From Zingiber officinale (lineage: Eukaryota > Streptophyta > Magnoliopsida > Zingiberales > Zingiberaceae), in assembly GCF_018446385.1 (NCBI RefSeq), contig NC_055990.1, forward strand, positions 139,016,996-139,080,995: a stretch of 64,000 bases of DNA, in the 5' to 3' direction. This document shows positions 1 through 10,266 of this stretch, piece after piece. The notes beneath the pieces were generated by a model that had not been told where the DNA came from, did no database searches, and was given only the letters and a program-made list of their open reading frames with translations. The translations under genes were made by a program, and so were the position numbers. The stretch's first letter is position 1. Every line of letters starts with the position of its first letter.

Positions 1-33
1 AGCGAATCACCTTTTGCCACCAAATATTCGATT

Positions 34-232
34 AACCTTGACTTACTTGTCTCTTTACTCAACCAACTTAACATATTAATTGATTGTCAAGTATTAGGTT
101 ACTCTTGATCTATTTATCTCTTCGCTCAACCAACTTAATATATTGATTGACTATTAAATATGAAATCAACCTTGACTTACTTGTCTCTTCACTTAAACTT
201 AACATATTGATTGATTGTCAATTATCAAGTCA
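34..232. repeat. Short tandem repeat, about 66 bp unit, three copies
   Basis: Three diverged copies of a unit containing 'cttgacttacttgtctct' and 'cttaacatattgattgat' follow each other at about 34, 102 and 169. Similar sequence resumes after the two SINEs (about 670-740), so the SINEs seem to have landed in this AT-rich array. No gene is seen here. Confidence 0.6.
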
Positions 233-420
233 ATCTCCCTCAGCACCCCCGCCAACCAATCTCAGGGCCAACATGGAGAAGGTAAATCACGGACGGCTAC
301 TAGCATTTGGAATAGTGATTAGCACATAAGCGAGGTATTTACCTCGACTTTGTCGAGATTCGAACCTCAGACCTTATGATGGCAACATCTCATGCGTTAG
401 CCACTCGACTTATCCGAGGA
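232..420 (-). mobile_element. tRNA-derived SINE (family 1), near full length
   Basis: Read on the minus strand this segment begins near 420 with an A-box-like 'agtggctaacgc' (394-405) and has a B-box-like 'ggttcgaatc' (357-366), the internal RNA polymerase III promoter layout of tRNA-derived SINEs. The body matches two further copies in the window, at 9529-9690 (plus strand) and 21276-21396 (minus strand, 5' truncated). I could not find a convincing target duplication for this copy. Confidence 0.72.
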
Positions 421-426
421 GATAAT

Positions 427-669
427 TAATTAATTGACTATAAAAAAAATGATAATCCCGGTTAGCCTCATTGACTATCTCTGGGGGTGACTGGTCCGGT
501 CCCACGGAAGTTTCCCACCGGCCACCAGGGTAAATCGGGAAGCGCACGCGGCGGCCAGCCCAGAAGCCCAGCATCCTTTGATTACGCCCCCCATTTGGAG
601 GAAAAATTCCTACAAATACGCCGTAGCTGGGGTTCAAACTATGGCCCCGGGGACTAATTAATTGACTAT
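427..669 (-). mobile_element. SINE-like insertion (family 2) with perfect 15-bp TSD
   Basis: The 15-bp sequence 'taattaattgactat' occurs at 427-441 and again at 655-669 and encloses 442-654. On the minus strand the insert ends in a T-run (the A-run at 442-449) and starts near a 'gtttgaacccc' block that resembles a Pol III B box. It is GC-rich against AT-rich surroundings. The perfect duplication suggests a fairly recent insertion. The family differs from the neighbouring SINE, and the 5' head may be truncated because no clear A box is seen. Confidence 0.75.
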
Positions 670-984
670 CAAGTATCATGTCAATATTGACACACTTGAT
701 GTGTCAGTTGATCAATTAATATATTAATCAAATATTAAAATCTGAACTAAAGATGAACTAAACACCTCTCTTCTAAATTTCTAGAAAAAATACATCGGCA
801 ACTACCTCATTCAGTTAAAGAGATGTCACCACCTCACGCCAATATACAGTGCGAATAATTTGCAAGTTCCATCTTCTCACTAGACAGAGTCAAGTTCTTC
901 TTGGTCGAAAAAAAATAATGAATATTAAAAATTAATTGAAGATAATTTAAAATTTTAAAAATATATATATTAATTTTAAAAAAA

Positions 985-1736
985 ATAAAGATAATTTTAA
1001 ATTGACACTTCATTAATAAAAGGGATTAACGAATATTAAAAAATGACTATAATAATTAGAAATTTAAATGATTTCTTACTTGATAATTAATATACTCTAT
1101 TAAAATAATAAATAAGGAATTAATTATAATTCCTACCAAAATGGTCATATTTTTATTAAAAAAAATAAAAAATAAAGATAATTTTAAATTGACACTTCAA
1201 TAATAAAAGGGAACAATTAAAGAATATTAAAAAATGGCTATAATAATTAGAGATTTAAATTATTTCTTACTTGATAATTAATATACTCTATTAAAATAAT
1301 AAATAAGGAATTAATTATAATTCCTACCAAAATTTATTAAAAAAAATTAAAAAATAAAGATAATTTTAAATTGACACTTCAATAATAAAAGGGAACAATT
1401 AAAGAATATAAAAAAAATGACTATAATAATTAGATATTTAAATTATGTCTTACTTGATAATTAATATACTCCATTAAAATAATAAATAAGGAATTAATTA
1501 TAATTCCTACCAAAATGGTCATATTTTTAGTAAAAAAAATTAAAAAATAAAGATAATTTTAAATTGACACTTCAATAATAAAAGGGAACAATTAAAGAAT
1601 ATAAAAAAAATGACTATAATAATTAGATATTTAAATTATTTCTTACTTGATAATTAATATACTCCATTAAAATAATAAATAAGGAATTAATTATAATTCC
1701 TACCAAAATGGTCATATTTTTATTCAAAAAAATTAT
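985..1736. repeat. Tandem array upstream of PR-1, four copies of about 187 bp
   Basis: The block 'agataattttaaattg' recurs at 989, 1176, 1359 and 1551, giving periods of 187, 183 and 192 bp. Each unit also contains 'ttcttacttgataatt' and 'ggaattaattataattcc', the latter an inverted repeat able to form a small hairpin. The array ends about 260 bp before the PR-1 start codon, inside its probable promoter region. Confidence 0.85.
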
Positions 1737-1922
1737 TTTATGTTTACTAATAGATTTATAAAAGTCTTATATTTTAATTATTTTAAATTAATTAAATTTC
1801 CATATATTTTTTTCTAGACTCGTATTTTATTCGCATCATATTATTTCTACTCCTCTCTTATTATTTTCCTAATTTACAATGAAAATTTATATTTGCTATA
1901 TGAGGCACGGCCACTCACGGTG

Positions 1923-1929
1923 TATAAAA
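1923..1929 (+). promoter_or_regulatory. TATA box of the PR-1 gene
   Basis: TATAAAA lies 70 bp before the start codon at 1999, which leaves room for a 5' leader of about 40-45 bases. It is the only good TATA motif close to the gene. Confidence 0.7.
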
Positions 1930-1998
1930 GGCCATATTGTATCACAATTATTGAATCAAGTTAATTAGCGAAAAGATTAATTAATTGAGTGAATAATT

Positions 1999-2490
1999 AT
2001 GAGGTCGTTGGGTTCCATAATTTGTGTCGCCGTGGCTATCGCGGTGGCCTACACGACCATCCCCACGCTGGCTCAAAACTCCCCCGGCGACTTCGTGGCC
2101 GGCCACAACTCCCCACGTGCGGCCGTCGGCGTGGGGCCGGTGACGTGGAACAACACGGTGGCGGCCTACGCGCAGACCTACGCGAACCAGCGAATCGGGG
2201 ACTGCAAGCTGGTGCACTCGAACGGGCCCTACGGGGAGAACCTCTTCTGGGGGTCCGGCGACGGCTTCACGGCGGCTTTCGCGGTGCGCGCGTGGGCGGA
2301 CGAGAAGCAGTACTACAACTACGCGAGCAACAGCTGCGCCGCCGGGAAGGAGTGCGGGCACTACACGCAGGTGGTGTGGCGGTCGTCGACACAGATCGGT
2401 TGCGCGCGCGCACGGTGCAAAAGCGGCGGCGTCTTCATCATCTGTAGTTACTACCCGCCGGGCAACTATGTCGGAGAGCGGCCGTACTGA
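1999..2490 (+). CDS. PR1: Pathogenesis-related protein 1 (CAP superfamily), intronless
   Basis: The 163-residue product is a secreted CAP-domain protein of the PR-1 family, which accumulates in the apoplast during defence and binds sterols in characterised members. Residues 1-25 form a hydrophobic signal peptide ending TLA. The CAP tetrad is visible as His36, Glu80, Glu118 and His121 (GHYTQVVW). Six cysteines (69, 113, 119, 135, 140, 149) fit the three disulfides of the family. The C-terminus [11 protein letters not shown] (153-163) matches the CAPE1 defence peptide; the processing motif before it reads CSYY rather than the usual CNYx. Length and single-exon structure are normal for plant PR-1. 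Third positions are very GC-rich. The gene stands alone; the array at 985-1736 and the TATA box at 1923 lie upstream. Family certain; basic or acidic subtype and expression pattern not decided. Confidence 0.96.
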   Translation: MRSLGSIICVAVAIAVAYTTIPTLAQNSPGDFVAGHNSPRAAVGVGPVTWNNTVAAYAQTYANQRIGDCKLVHSNGPYGENLFWGSGDGFTAAFAVRAWADEKQYYNYASNSCAAGKECGHYTQVVWRSSTQIGCARARCKSGGVFIICSYYPPGNYVGERPY

Positions 2491-2700
2491 TACTTCAGAA
2501 AAATAAGAAGGGATTACTTTATAAATAATGATTAATTGTTGCTGATTAATCTATAACTCTGGATAATTATTGTCAATTCACATCTTTACCTTGCGGATCA
2601 AATATTACAAAATATTTTGCTTCATTCTGCCTTATTTGCCTTTAATTGCGTTCAAATTTGGTCCTAATTTCTTCTAAAATTATTGAAATGTATTTCAATT

Positions 2701-2738
<38 letters not shown>

Positions 2739-4935
2739 TGATTGAAAACATACAAAGAGCTGCTTGATTGATGAAGGTAAAAAAAATCATGGGGTCTAGT
2801 TAATGATGCTAATTAAGTTTATTATTATTTTTGATTGACGAATGTAAAATCCTAATTGAAAATTTGAATGAGATTGATTACCTCATTTATTCATTTTATG
2901 TTTAATTAGTTCATGAGAATATTGTTTTATTCGTTATTTATATATATTTAATATCCTGTCTACTTTATAAGTACATCACACATCTATTTTTTTCATTTAA
3001 ATTTTTATTTTATTTTATGTCCATTATTTTTTTTAAGAATGTAATCTATATTATTTTAAAATGATAAAAAATATCTTGTGGGCTTTACCGATAAATTAAA
3101 GGCTAAAATATGGAAAGCTATTGACATAAAAAGCTATTTACCAAATATGGCCTAAGGTAAAAATCTATTGACATAAAAAGCTATTTATCCTTCATAGCTT
3201 CCGCCCACGGTGACGGCCTAGGCTAAAAAGCCCGTGTATTTAAATATATTTGAAAAAAATCTATTTCTATATTTAAATTTAAAAATAATTAATGAAATAG
3301 CTATTCTTGTAATTTCAAATTCTTGCTTATTGTATAAAGAATTATAATTTATAATTTTATCACAATTTTGATTTGCCCAACTATAAGCTAATTGAGCTAG
3401 ATGGATTGAATATGCATGTTATTTAGTTAGTTAATCTGGACAGTTCGATTAGATTGGATGGACAAAATAATTATCTTTCTAATCAAGTTGATTGACCTTA
3501 TTAGGCCGAATAGTTTGATCAAATTGGTTAGACAATCAAATGAGCTAATATGGTTTGCTAAACAATTTGGACCAACCGATATATCTAGCCAAGTGATCAA
3601 CTAATTGACGATCCAGATAGATCAAGTGGGGCAATAGCGATACATAAATTGATTGAGTAGATTGTGAAAGTAACACTTGTCTGTTGGTTTAATTTTAAAA
3701 GATTTTTTTCTTAATTATTTTGTACATTATATTTTTTATATTTATCTAAAAATAATAAAACTTTTGATCATTAGAATTTTATCTAGGAATCTGATGATAG
3801 GTATAACTATTTTAAAAATATATTTTATTCTCTATAAATAACTATTTTATTCCTTATCATGGATTAAATACATAAACAAGAGTGACTTCATCCTTATCAT
3901 ATCTTCTAATTTATTGAGAGATGAATGATTAATTTAATATCTCATATGGTGCCAACTTGATATATAAACATTATGTAATATTGTCAACTTTAATAAAATG
4001 CAATGACACGTTCAATTTTTCTTAAAAACACATTGGAAATCCATCAACATACGAGTGATAAGATAGATGGCTTCTCCGATCCATACTCAATCAAATCTTT
4101 TTTTTTTCAAACAAAAAATGCAATATTAGAACTCTAGCAAATCGATGTACAAAATCTTGATTCATCAAGTAGTGTTTGCAAATAATTGTTCAGCTCATTT
4201 AATTAACTGAAAAATTACTGAAGATCTTATTAATTATGTAGAGAAATATTTTCCTTAACTTTCGGTGTTCAAAGAAACCCAAAGGAACAGAAATAATTGA
4301 GGGTGAAAATGAAAAATTCTCACCCATTTTATGATAAACATAGATTCTGTTCGGAGCTGTGACAAAGGAGTCGTTAAATTCCTATTTCCCAAGATTCGCT
4401 TTTTTTACTTGCCCCCAACAACTTCCCGTATTTGCACTGCTGACCTTCCAATTTGTTTGCCCAAAGCTTAGTAAATTCCCCCTCCAACTTTATCAAATCT
4501 AGAGCTAGTCGAGTCAAACCGTTAACTATTAACTATTAGAACGTTAAGTGTTAACTATTAACTATGAAGTAACGAGTCGTTCGTATTTTTCGAATTAACT
4601 TGAAATTTTCGATTTAAGTTGATCATCAGTAAAAAAGACTTTCAAAATTAAAAATTAAATACTTATTATATAAAAAAAATCGCTGTCTCCATTTTATTTT
4701 ATTTTATTTTAGATTTGATGAATCAAATAATAGTATCAGATTAGATCAATCAATTCAACTAGCTGAAGCAAGATTATTGCGTCAACGAAATTGCTTCTGT
4801 TGAATAACATTGCCGACCGATTCAATGACAAAAAAAAAAAATGCAACTCAAAGTCAGAGTTATATACTTTAATTTAGTTCATGAAAACCTTCCTTGAAAA
4901 CCTCTCCTTTCTTCTTCGTCGTCGTCTTCTTCTTC
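2491..4935. other. Intergenic DNA, AT-rich, with an ATT microsatellite
   Basis: No gene seen. An (ATT)n tract of about 38 bp lies at 2701-2738. A 21-bp phrase beginning 'attgacataaaaagctat' is duplicated near 3120 and 3167, and 'gttaactattaactat' is duplicated near 4525 and 4550. Open frames here are short and low-complexity. Confidence 0.6.
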
Positions 4936-4942
4936 TTATAAG
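4936..4942 (+). promoter_or_regulatory. Probable TATA box and pyrimidine patch of the DUF538 gene
   Basis: TTATAAG directly follows a pyrimidine-rich run (4905-4936, cttctt/cgtcgtc repeats) of the Y-patch type common in plant core promoters, 74 bp before the ATG at 5010. Confidence 0.5.
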
Positions 4943-5009
4943 CCACTGCACACTTCAATAAGCAAAAACCTTCCTTAAACCCACCATTAAAGCTTTTTTG
5001 TTCTCTCCA

Positions 5010-5543
5010 ATGTCAAAGGCGCCGCCTTTCCTCCTCCTTTTGGCCTTCCTCTCCCTCTCGGCCCTGTTGCCATCTCTTTCCGCCCGCCCCGTCACCTCCG
5101 GGGACGTCCTCGTCGGTGGCGGCCGCTCCTTCCGGGAGCTCCTCCGCAGCGAGGGCCTCCCCGGCGGCCTCTTCCCCAGGGGCGTCGAGTACTTCTCCCT
5201 CGACCTCTCCTCCGGCCTCCTCGAGGTCCGCCTCCGCGGCCCCTGCTACGCCCGCTACGACGACAACCTCACCTACTTCGAACGCGTCGTGAGGGGCAAG
5301 CTCAGCTACGGCGAGCTCACCAACGTCGTCGGGTGGTCAGAGGAGGAGCTCTTCCTTTGGCTCCCCGTCAAGGGCATCCTCGTCTCCGATCCCTCCTCCG
5401 GCGTCGTCCTCGTCGACATCGCCCTCGCGCACAAGGAGCTGGCGGCTTCGGTGTTCGAGGAACCGCCGGAGTGCCGCCCGGACGCCGGCGTCGCAGAAGG
5501 TGAAGGCGCTGATAGAAATCGGATCTTGATGGGTTTTCTATAA
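5010..5543 (+). CDS. DUF538 family secreted protein, intronless
   Basis: The protein has 177 residues from the ATG at 5010; the frame is open upstream to a TTG at 4998, but plant translation would use this ATG. Residues 1-25 form a signal peptide (leucine-rich core, SLSA then RPV). The rest is a DUF538 domain: an N-terminal amphipathic part with the 'LLRSEGLPGGLFP' motif (44-56), then a beta-rich core with 'RLRGPCYARYDD' (74-85), one potential N-glycosylation site (NLT, 86-88) and Cys79/Cys155, which could pair. DUF538 proteins are small plant proteins, some linked to stress, trichomes or senescence; a lipid-binding-like fold has been suggested and the biochemical role is unsettled. Coding DNA is extremely GC-rich at third positions, unlike the flanks. 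It converges on PNSL3 downstream. Confidence 0.92.
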   Translation: MSKAPPFLLLLAFLSLSALLPSLSARPVTSGDVLVGGGRSFRELLRSEGLPGGLFPRGVEYFSLDLSSGLLEVRLRGPCYARYDDNLTYFERVVRGKLSYGELTNVVGWSEEELFLWLPVKGILVSDPSSGVVLVDIALAHKELAASVFEEPPECRPDAGVAEGEGADRNRILMGFL

Positions 5544-6557
5544 AAACTCTTTCTTTCTATCAGAATTTACCATTTTCTGCCAAAATTTCAGCTTAGATTA
5601 GATTTTGTTCCCCCCTTCAATGGTCGAATAAGTCTCTGTAAATACCATCTATGAACTCGATTTTATCAATCAATAACAAGTTCCCAATCCACTTCTCCAA
5701 TTCTTCTCTGTCCTGAAACTGTTTGTCCTGTGTTCTCCAACATTAGTCTCGACTTTCCATTCGTTTATTCCTTCACATTGCAGAAACCCATTGCACGAAG
5801 AGAGATGGATCCCGGAAGCAGAGATGACAATTACTGCCTCCTAAAACTCCACATTTTTCTCTACGAATTTGTCCCGTTTGTTTACTGAAAACTCTCATGA
5901 GAAGAGATTCGAGAGCAACGGTAGAAGAAAAAGAAAAAGAAATTCAGTTACTAGTGCAAACGATGGTGTGAAAACAAACCCATAGCTACTAGTCAGTTAT
6001 TTGCAAATGATGTGTTTTTGATGGTTTGTCAGTGATAATTAATGGAACTCTCATCAAATTGAGCAAAAGAAAGTCAGAAATGAGAACAGAAATGGAGTTT
6101 TCAGACAAAGACTGGACTGTCATTAATTAATCCTCATTCTTAAATACATTGGCCTTCACAATTAGCTTGAAAGGCATATCAACGCCTCACGGGGCTTGGT
6201 ACGGTAAGAGGCAAGACTCATTCCAATCAAAATTCAAAGGACATTTTTTGTGGAATTTGAACCATTAATAATGCCGGGGTGTCTTGGCCGGATCCACTTA
6301 CTTGGTAGTCGATCTACCATCTAATTGGACCGATGGCTCATATAGCTGATATAAAAATAAGAATTGAAAGGCATATCAACCAACTTAGCGTGAGGTTGAC
6401 ATGTGTTTAGCTCATTGGAATGTAGGGCTATTTAATGATGTCATTGCCTTCATGGATAAGTTTTTGAACAGCATTTGCCTCTGATTCAAAGAAGATTATT
6501 ACCAAAAGATTTTCGAGTAATAAATCAAAAGCAAAACTACAGCAGCTTGTGTTCAAA
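5544..6557. other. Intergenic spacer between convergent genes
   Basis: This spacer separates the 3' ends of DUF538 (+) and PNSL3 (-) and must hold both polyadenylation regions. No further gene is seen. The segment about 6180-6360 has a different, more GC-rich composition and might be an old SINE-like insert, but I see neither boxes nor a target duplication. Confidence 0.5.
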
Positions 6558-7499
6558 TCAAGCCATTCGGCTCATTACTTCCTTGAGAATCACTTCTGTC
6601 TCAGCGTAGCACGACCTCGTCAACGGCTCGCTCTTCTGCTTCACTGCCGCTTCAAGCTGCCGACCAACACCACACACTAATTCATTAAACCCCCACAAAT
6701 ATTAATTAATTAAGAAAAAAGAATTTCACTTTATTGGGAGGGTAAAATAATTGTTTTTAAAAAATCTGGAGTAAAGTGAAAAATTCGTATTGACTGGAAA
6801 CCAGGGATGAAATTAGTGGGGTTTATTGCCAAAACGCTACCACCTTCTCGACGCTGTCGAAGAGTCGATTGGCGAGGTCGGTGAGAAGCGGCTTCTGGTC
6901 GTCGGCGGCGGCGGAGATAACCTTGTCGAAGTCGTAGTACATGACGGTGGAGCGCAGGCACAGGTACATCCTCACGTAGTTCCACGCGTCCATTTGCTCG
7001 ATCAGGTCGGCCAGAGCCAGCAGATCGAAGGCGTAGTGCTTCAGCCGGTACGCAGTCATCTCCCCGATCTCCGCCATGAAGATCCCATTCCTCAGGAACG
7101 ACCTCGTTCCCGTCTCCTTGTTCTCGATCTCTGAATCGCCGTGCCCAATTCCATCAAACCGAATTCAAAATCCAATCTTTTCGATCGAACCGCAGCAAAT
7201 CAAAATCCAGAGTACTCACTGTTGGTGACGGTCGGAGAGGGAATGGGGCCGGTCAGCCACAGGCCGTTGTCACCTGGCGTGTCCACCTGCTCGGCGGCCG
7301 TCGATGGCCGGATCCCCAGCTGCTGAAACAGAGTGACCGCCGTGGAGAGGCCTAGAGAAGCTCTTCTTGATATTAATGGAGGGGGAGATTTGAAATTGGA
7401 GGGGGAGAAAGTGGTGACTCCGGCCGGCGATCTTTTGCTCGGGTTGTGGAGGTTCGGCGGAGTCGATGTGGCGTTGAGGTTGGAGAGGGGAGCGGCCAT
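6558..7499 (-). CDS. PNSL3: Photosynthetic NDH subunit of lumenal location 3 (PsbQ-like), three exons
   Basis: Minus-strand gene with exons 7499-7220, 7130-6844 and 6656-6558, giving 221 residues, the usual PNSL3 length. Introns 7219-7131 and 6843-6657 have GT/AG ends and keep frame; the first splits a Lys codon. PNSL3 belongs to the lumenal subcomplex of the chloroplast NDH complex in cyclic electron flow. The first 69 residues are a bipartite transit peptide: a Ser/Pro-rich plastid part, then a twin-arginine lumen signal (Arg45-Arg46 before a hydrophobic stretch) ending near STAAEQ. The mature part starts GDNGLWLTGP and has the PsbQ-like helical bundle (YRLKHYAFDLLALADL, DAWNYVRMYL, LTDLANRLFDSVEK, SCYAETEVIL). 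The last exon encodes LEAAVKQKSEP... to ...SRMA before TGA at 6560-6558. The start is the first in-frame ATG, at 7499. It is head to head with the peroxidase. I prefer PNSL3 to PNSL2 from recall of the Arabidopsis sequence. Confidence 0.93.
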
Positions 7500-8207
7500 G
7501 GCGGCGTGGATGAGTCGAGTGGTGCCTGGCTGAGGCCATTGAGTTATCCATGGAAGAGAGGTTGGTTGGCCACACAAAGGAAATCCACACCATATGGCTA
7601 TTATGGACTTTTACCACTATGAAACCCTTCAAATATACAAGACTTTAGTGAACTCTAGAGATGCTTCAAACTCCATTTTTAAGTACACCTATAAAGTATT
7701 TAACATCCATTAACTTAAACAAACAATCAACAAAATGAAGTCAAGTAGAAGCCCTATAATTAATTCCCTTAAACATCTTCCAAGACTAAACTGGTCAAAA
7801 ACTGAAAACCGCACTTTAAGAAAAGGCAGCCTTGAAAAACTTAACAAAGAGTTCGGTTACAGTAAAGTTAGCCACCGTCTCCTCCCTCAGTCAACACCAC
7901 CATCTGGACAAGGCAAGCTTCGAGTATTTAGGAACAAGAAAGAAAAGCAAATTTTTGTGAAGTGTATGTATATAACACATTAACAACTTCAAGCAATTGA
8001 AGAGTAATTAAGTCCACATGCACACTCATCACAGTGAACTGGCAGGGGGATCCCAAGAAATCAATAGCAATTAGGCAATTAAGAATCTAATAGAAACATT
8101 GGATTCATCTTCGTTTCAGCTTTCATGGTCCCTTTTAAATTTGCCATCGATAGCAGATCAGTGAGAGCCTGAGAGCGAGGAAAACCGCACTCACCTGTAT
8201 CAGAAAA
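7500..8207. promoter_or_regulatory. Shared 5' region between PNSL3 (-) and peroxidase (+)
   Basis: About 0.7 kb separate the two divergent start codons, so both promoters must lie here. I see no strong TATA box for either gene. A short open frame at 7735-7983 begins with ATG but has no recognisable domain and looks like chance. Confidence 0.45.
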
Positions 8208-9350
8208 ATGGCAGCTCTGCCTTTTGTTCTCCTTCTGTTAGCTCTTCCTCCAGCCACTGCGCTCTCTTTGGAAATCCGCTATTACAGGTATTCATGTCCC
8301 AGAGCAGAGATAATTGTAAAGCGAGTAGTCGAGAAGCATTTTCAACAAGATCCATCTGTTCCTGCTGGCCTACTTCGCCTGCACTTCCATGACTGCTTCG
8401 TTCGAGTAAGTTTAATTAGATTAACAGATGTTTGCTAGAGAAGACTAATCTGTTCTATTCGCGCAGGGATGTGATGCTTCCGTTCTTGTTGACAGCACCC
8501 CAGGCAATGTTGCTGAGAAAGAGTCTCCCCCTAACCTGACCCTGCGAACGTTCGATGTGATCGACGATATCAAGGCCGAGCTGGAGAAGGAATGCAGCGG
8601 AGTAGTGTCTTGTGCAGATATTTTGGCGCTCGCGACGAGAGATGCGGTAGCACTATCAGGAGGTGCAGCTTATGCCCTGCCCACGGGCAGGCGAGATGGC
8701 ACCATTTCAAGGGCCGCAGATGTGCAACTGCCAAGTCCATCTTCCTCTGTTGAGACAGCCGAAGCTGACTTCAGGAGCATCAATCTGGATTTGGTGGATC
8801 TCACTACGCTACTCGGTGAGTATTCACCATTCTCTCGAATGCAATTGGATGCAGCATTAATTGGTGTATAGCTTCTTCTGAACATCTCGTTTCAGGTGCT
8901 CATGGTGTTGGATTCTGCCATTGTTCACTGGTTACCACCAGGCTCTACAACTACCAAGGCACCGGCCTATCGGATCCGATAATGGACCCTGCCATGCTTT
9001 CTAGTCTCAAACAAAAATGCCCACCTGAAGTCGTGCTGCCCAGCAACATAACCAGAGACACCAGGATTTTCTTGAACCAAGCAACGTCTAAACCCTTCTT
9101 CCTTGATACCTCATTCTATCAAGGTTTGTTCAGCGAGAAGGCAGTGCTTGAACTAGATCAAGGATTGGCCTTCACGGATGTCACCAGCAAGTTGGCTGCA
9201 AGATATGTGAGGAGGCCAAAGAGGTTTGTTCACCAATTCTCGAAGTCAATGATCAAGCTTGGTTATGTGGGGGTGTTAACAGGAGAAGAGGGAGAGATCA
9301 GGCTCGACTGTAGAAAAGTGAACAATGGCACACAAACAACTTTGTCTTAA
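8208..9350 (+). CDS. Class III secretory peroxidase, three exons
   Basis: Exons 8208-8405, 8467-8815 and 8896-9350, with introns 8406-8466 and 8816-8895 (both GT...AG), encode 333 residues. The enzyme oxidises phenolics with hydrogen peroxide in the cell wall or vacuole. A signal peptide covers about residues 1-19. The distal haem site RLHFHDCF gives Arg57 and His61; the proximal ligand is His185 in LLGAHGVGFCHC. The family's eight cysteines are present (YSCP, HDC, GCDAS, ECSG, SCADI, CHC, KCPP, LDCRK), with one extra Cys in GFCHC. SCADILALATRDAVALSGG and GRRDG are typical. Both introns fall at positions usual for plant class III genes; the usual last intron is missing. The C-terminal tail after DCRK is short, favouring secretion over vacuolar targeting. 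The exact family number cannot be assigned; it resembles the Prx10/43/44/57-like clade. Confidence 0.94.
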
Positions 9351-9528
9351 TGCGAGGGGATACCAATTGCTGAGTTAAAATTTTAGTCTTTAATTGGAAT
9401 AATTCAATTTGAATACGGTATTATGTCGATATAGATGGTTTTAGTATTTTTCAAATAAAAGTGTACACTAATTTAAAAACCATACGGGAGCATCAACTTT
9501 TGTAATATTCTTATAAGATAAATTTCAT

Positions 9529-9690
9529 GTCCCCTCAGATAGGTCTAGTGGCTAGCGTATGAAGTATTAACATAATGAGATCTGAGGTTCGATCTCGGTA
9601 AAATCGAAGTAAATATCTCCCTTATGTGCTAGTCACTATTTCAAAGGTTAATAGACCTCCTCCGTATTGATCTTGGGACGGATTGCACCA
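9529..9690 (+). mobile_element. tRNA-derived SINE (family 1), plus strand
   Basis: This is the same family as 232-420, in the opposite orientation: A-box-like 'tagtggctagcg' at 9546-9557 and B-box-like 'ggttcgatctc' at 9586-9596, followed by the shared body ('gctagtcactatttcaaa'). It lies just downstream of the peroxidase. The 3' boundary is uncertain and no target duplication was found, so it is probably old. Confidence 0.72.
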
Positions 9691-10266
9691 TCGGAATCAG
9701 GAAATGGAGTAACCACTCGTGTCGTAGCCAGAAGTTGAACTTTATCCAAGCTAAAAAAGAATGAGACCAATAGTGGGCTAATGGTAGAATTTAATCCCGG
9801 ATAATTTGGGAGATTGGCTTAAAAATTTAGCGATGATGAAGTAAATAATTGAAAACTTAAAATGGTATCTGGTGGAGTCCTCAGGCTACCGCTCAGCTAC
9901 ATTAATGCCTGGTTCACCTTTAGTAACCACACGATAAGGATATATATGTGCCTCAAAGCTTGAATATGATCATCATCACACAAAACATATTAGACCTATG
10001 CTTAAAAGTTGAGTGTCTTCCTAGTTTGTCAGGCATTTAAAAATTGAGTCCTAGTTTTAATGAATTAATAAATAATTTTTTTAATAGACAGTTGATCTAA
10101 GAACTTTAGGTTGATGGACTGCTCACTACGAGCACTTCCTGATTTAGACTGAATCGGTCACCTCCAAAATTAGTCAGTATAAGTTGAATACCTGGTATGA
10201 CAAAAAAGTTAAGAGCACGATGAACCTCAATTAATTAAAATCAAAGTTAAACTTTTCCTCGTATTT
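9691..10266. other. Intergenic DNA without recognised content
   Basis: No gene or repeat family recognised between the SINE and the first LTR element. The stretch marks the edge of the gene island. Confidence 0.5.

Noticed and set aside
1981-2447. Overlapping open frames on both strands across the PR-1 gene
   Set aside because: They are by-products of very GC-rich coding DNA; only the frame starting at 1999 has a signal peptide, CAP residues and conserved cysteines.
4998-5009. Upstream extension of the DUF538 protein
   Set aside because: The extra four codons begin with TTG; the ATG at 5010 starts directly before the signal peptide.
6180-6360. Another SINE between DUF538 and PNSL3
   Set aside because: Composition differs from the flanks, but no A or B box, tail or target duplication could be found.
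7735-7983. 82-codon open frame starting with ATG between PNSL3 and peroxidase
   Set aside because: No recognisable domain, no codon bias like the neighbouring genes, and it lies in a shared promoter region.
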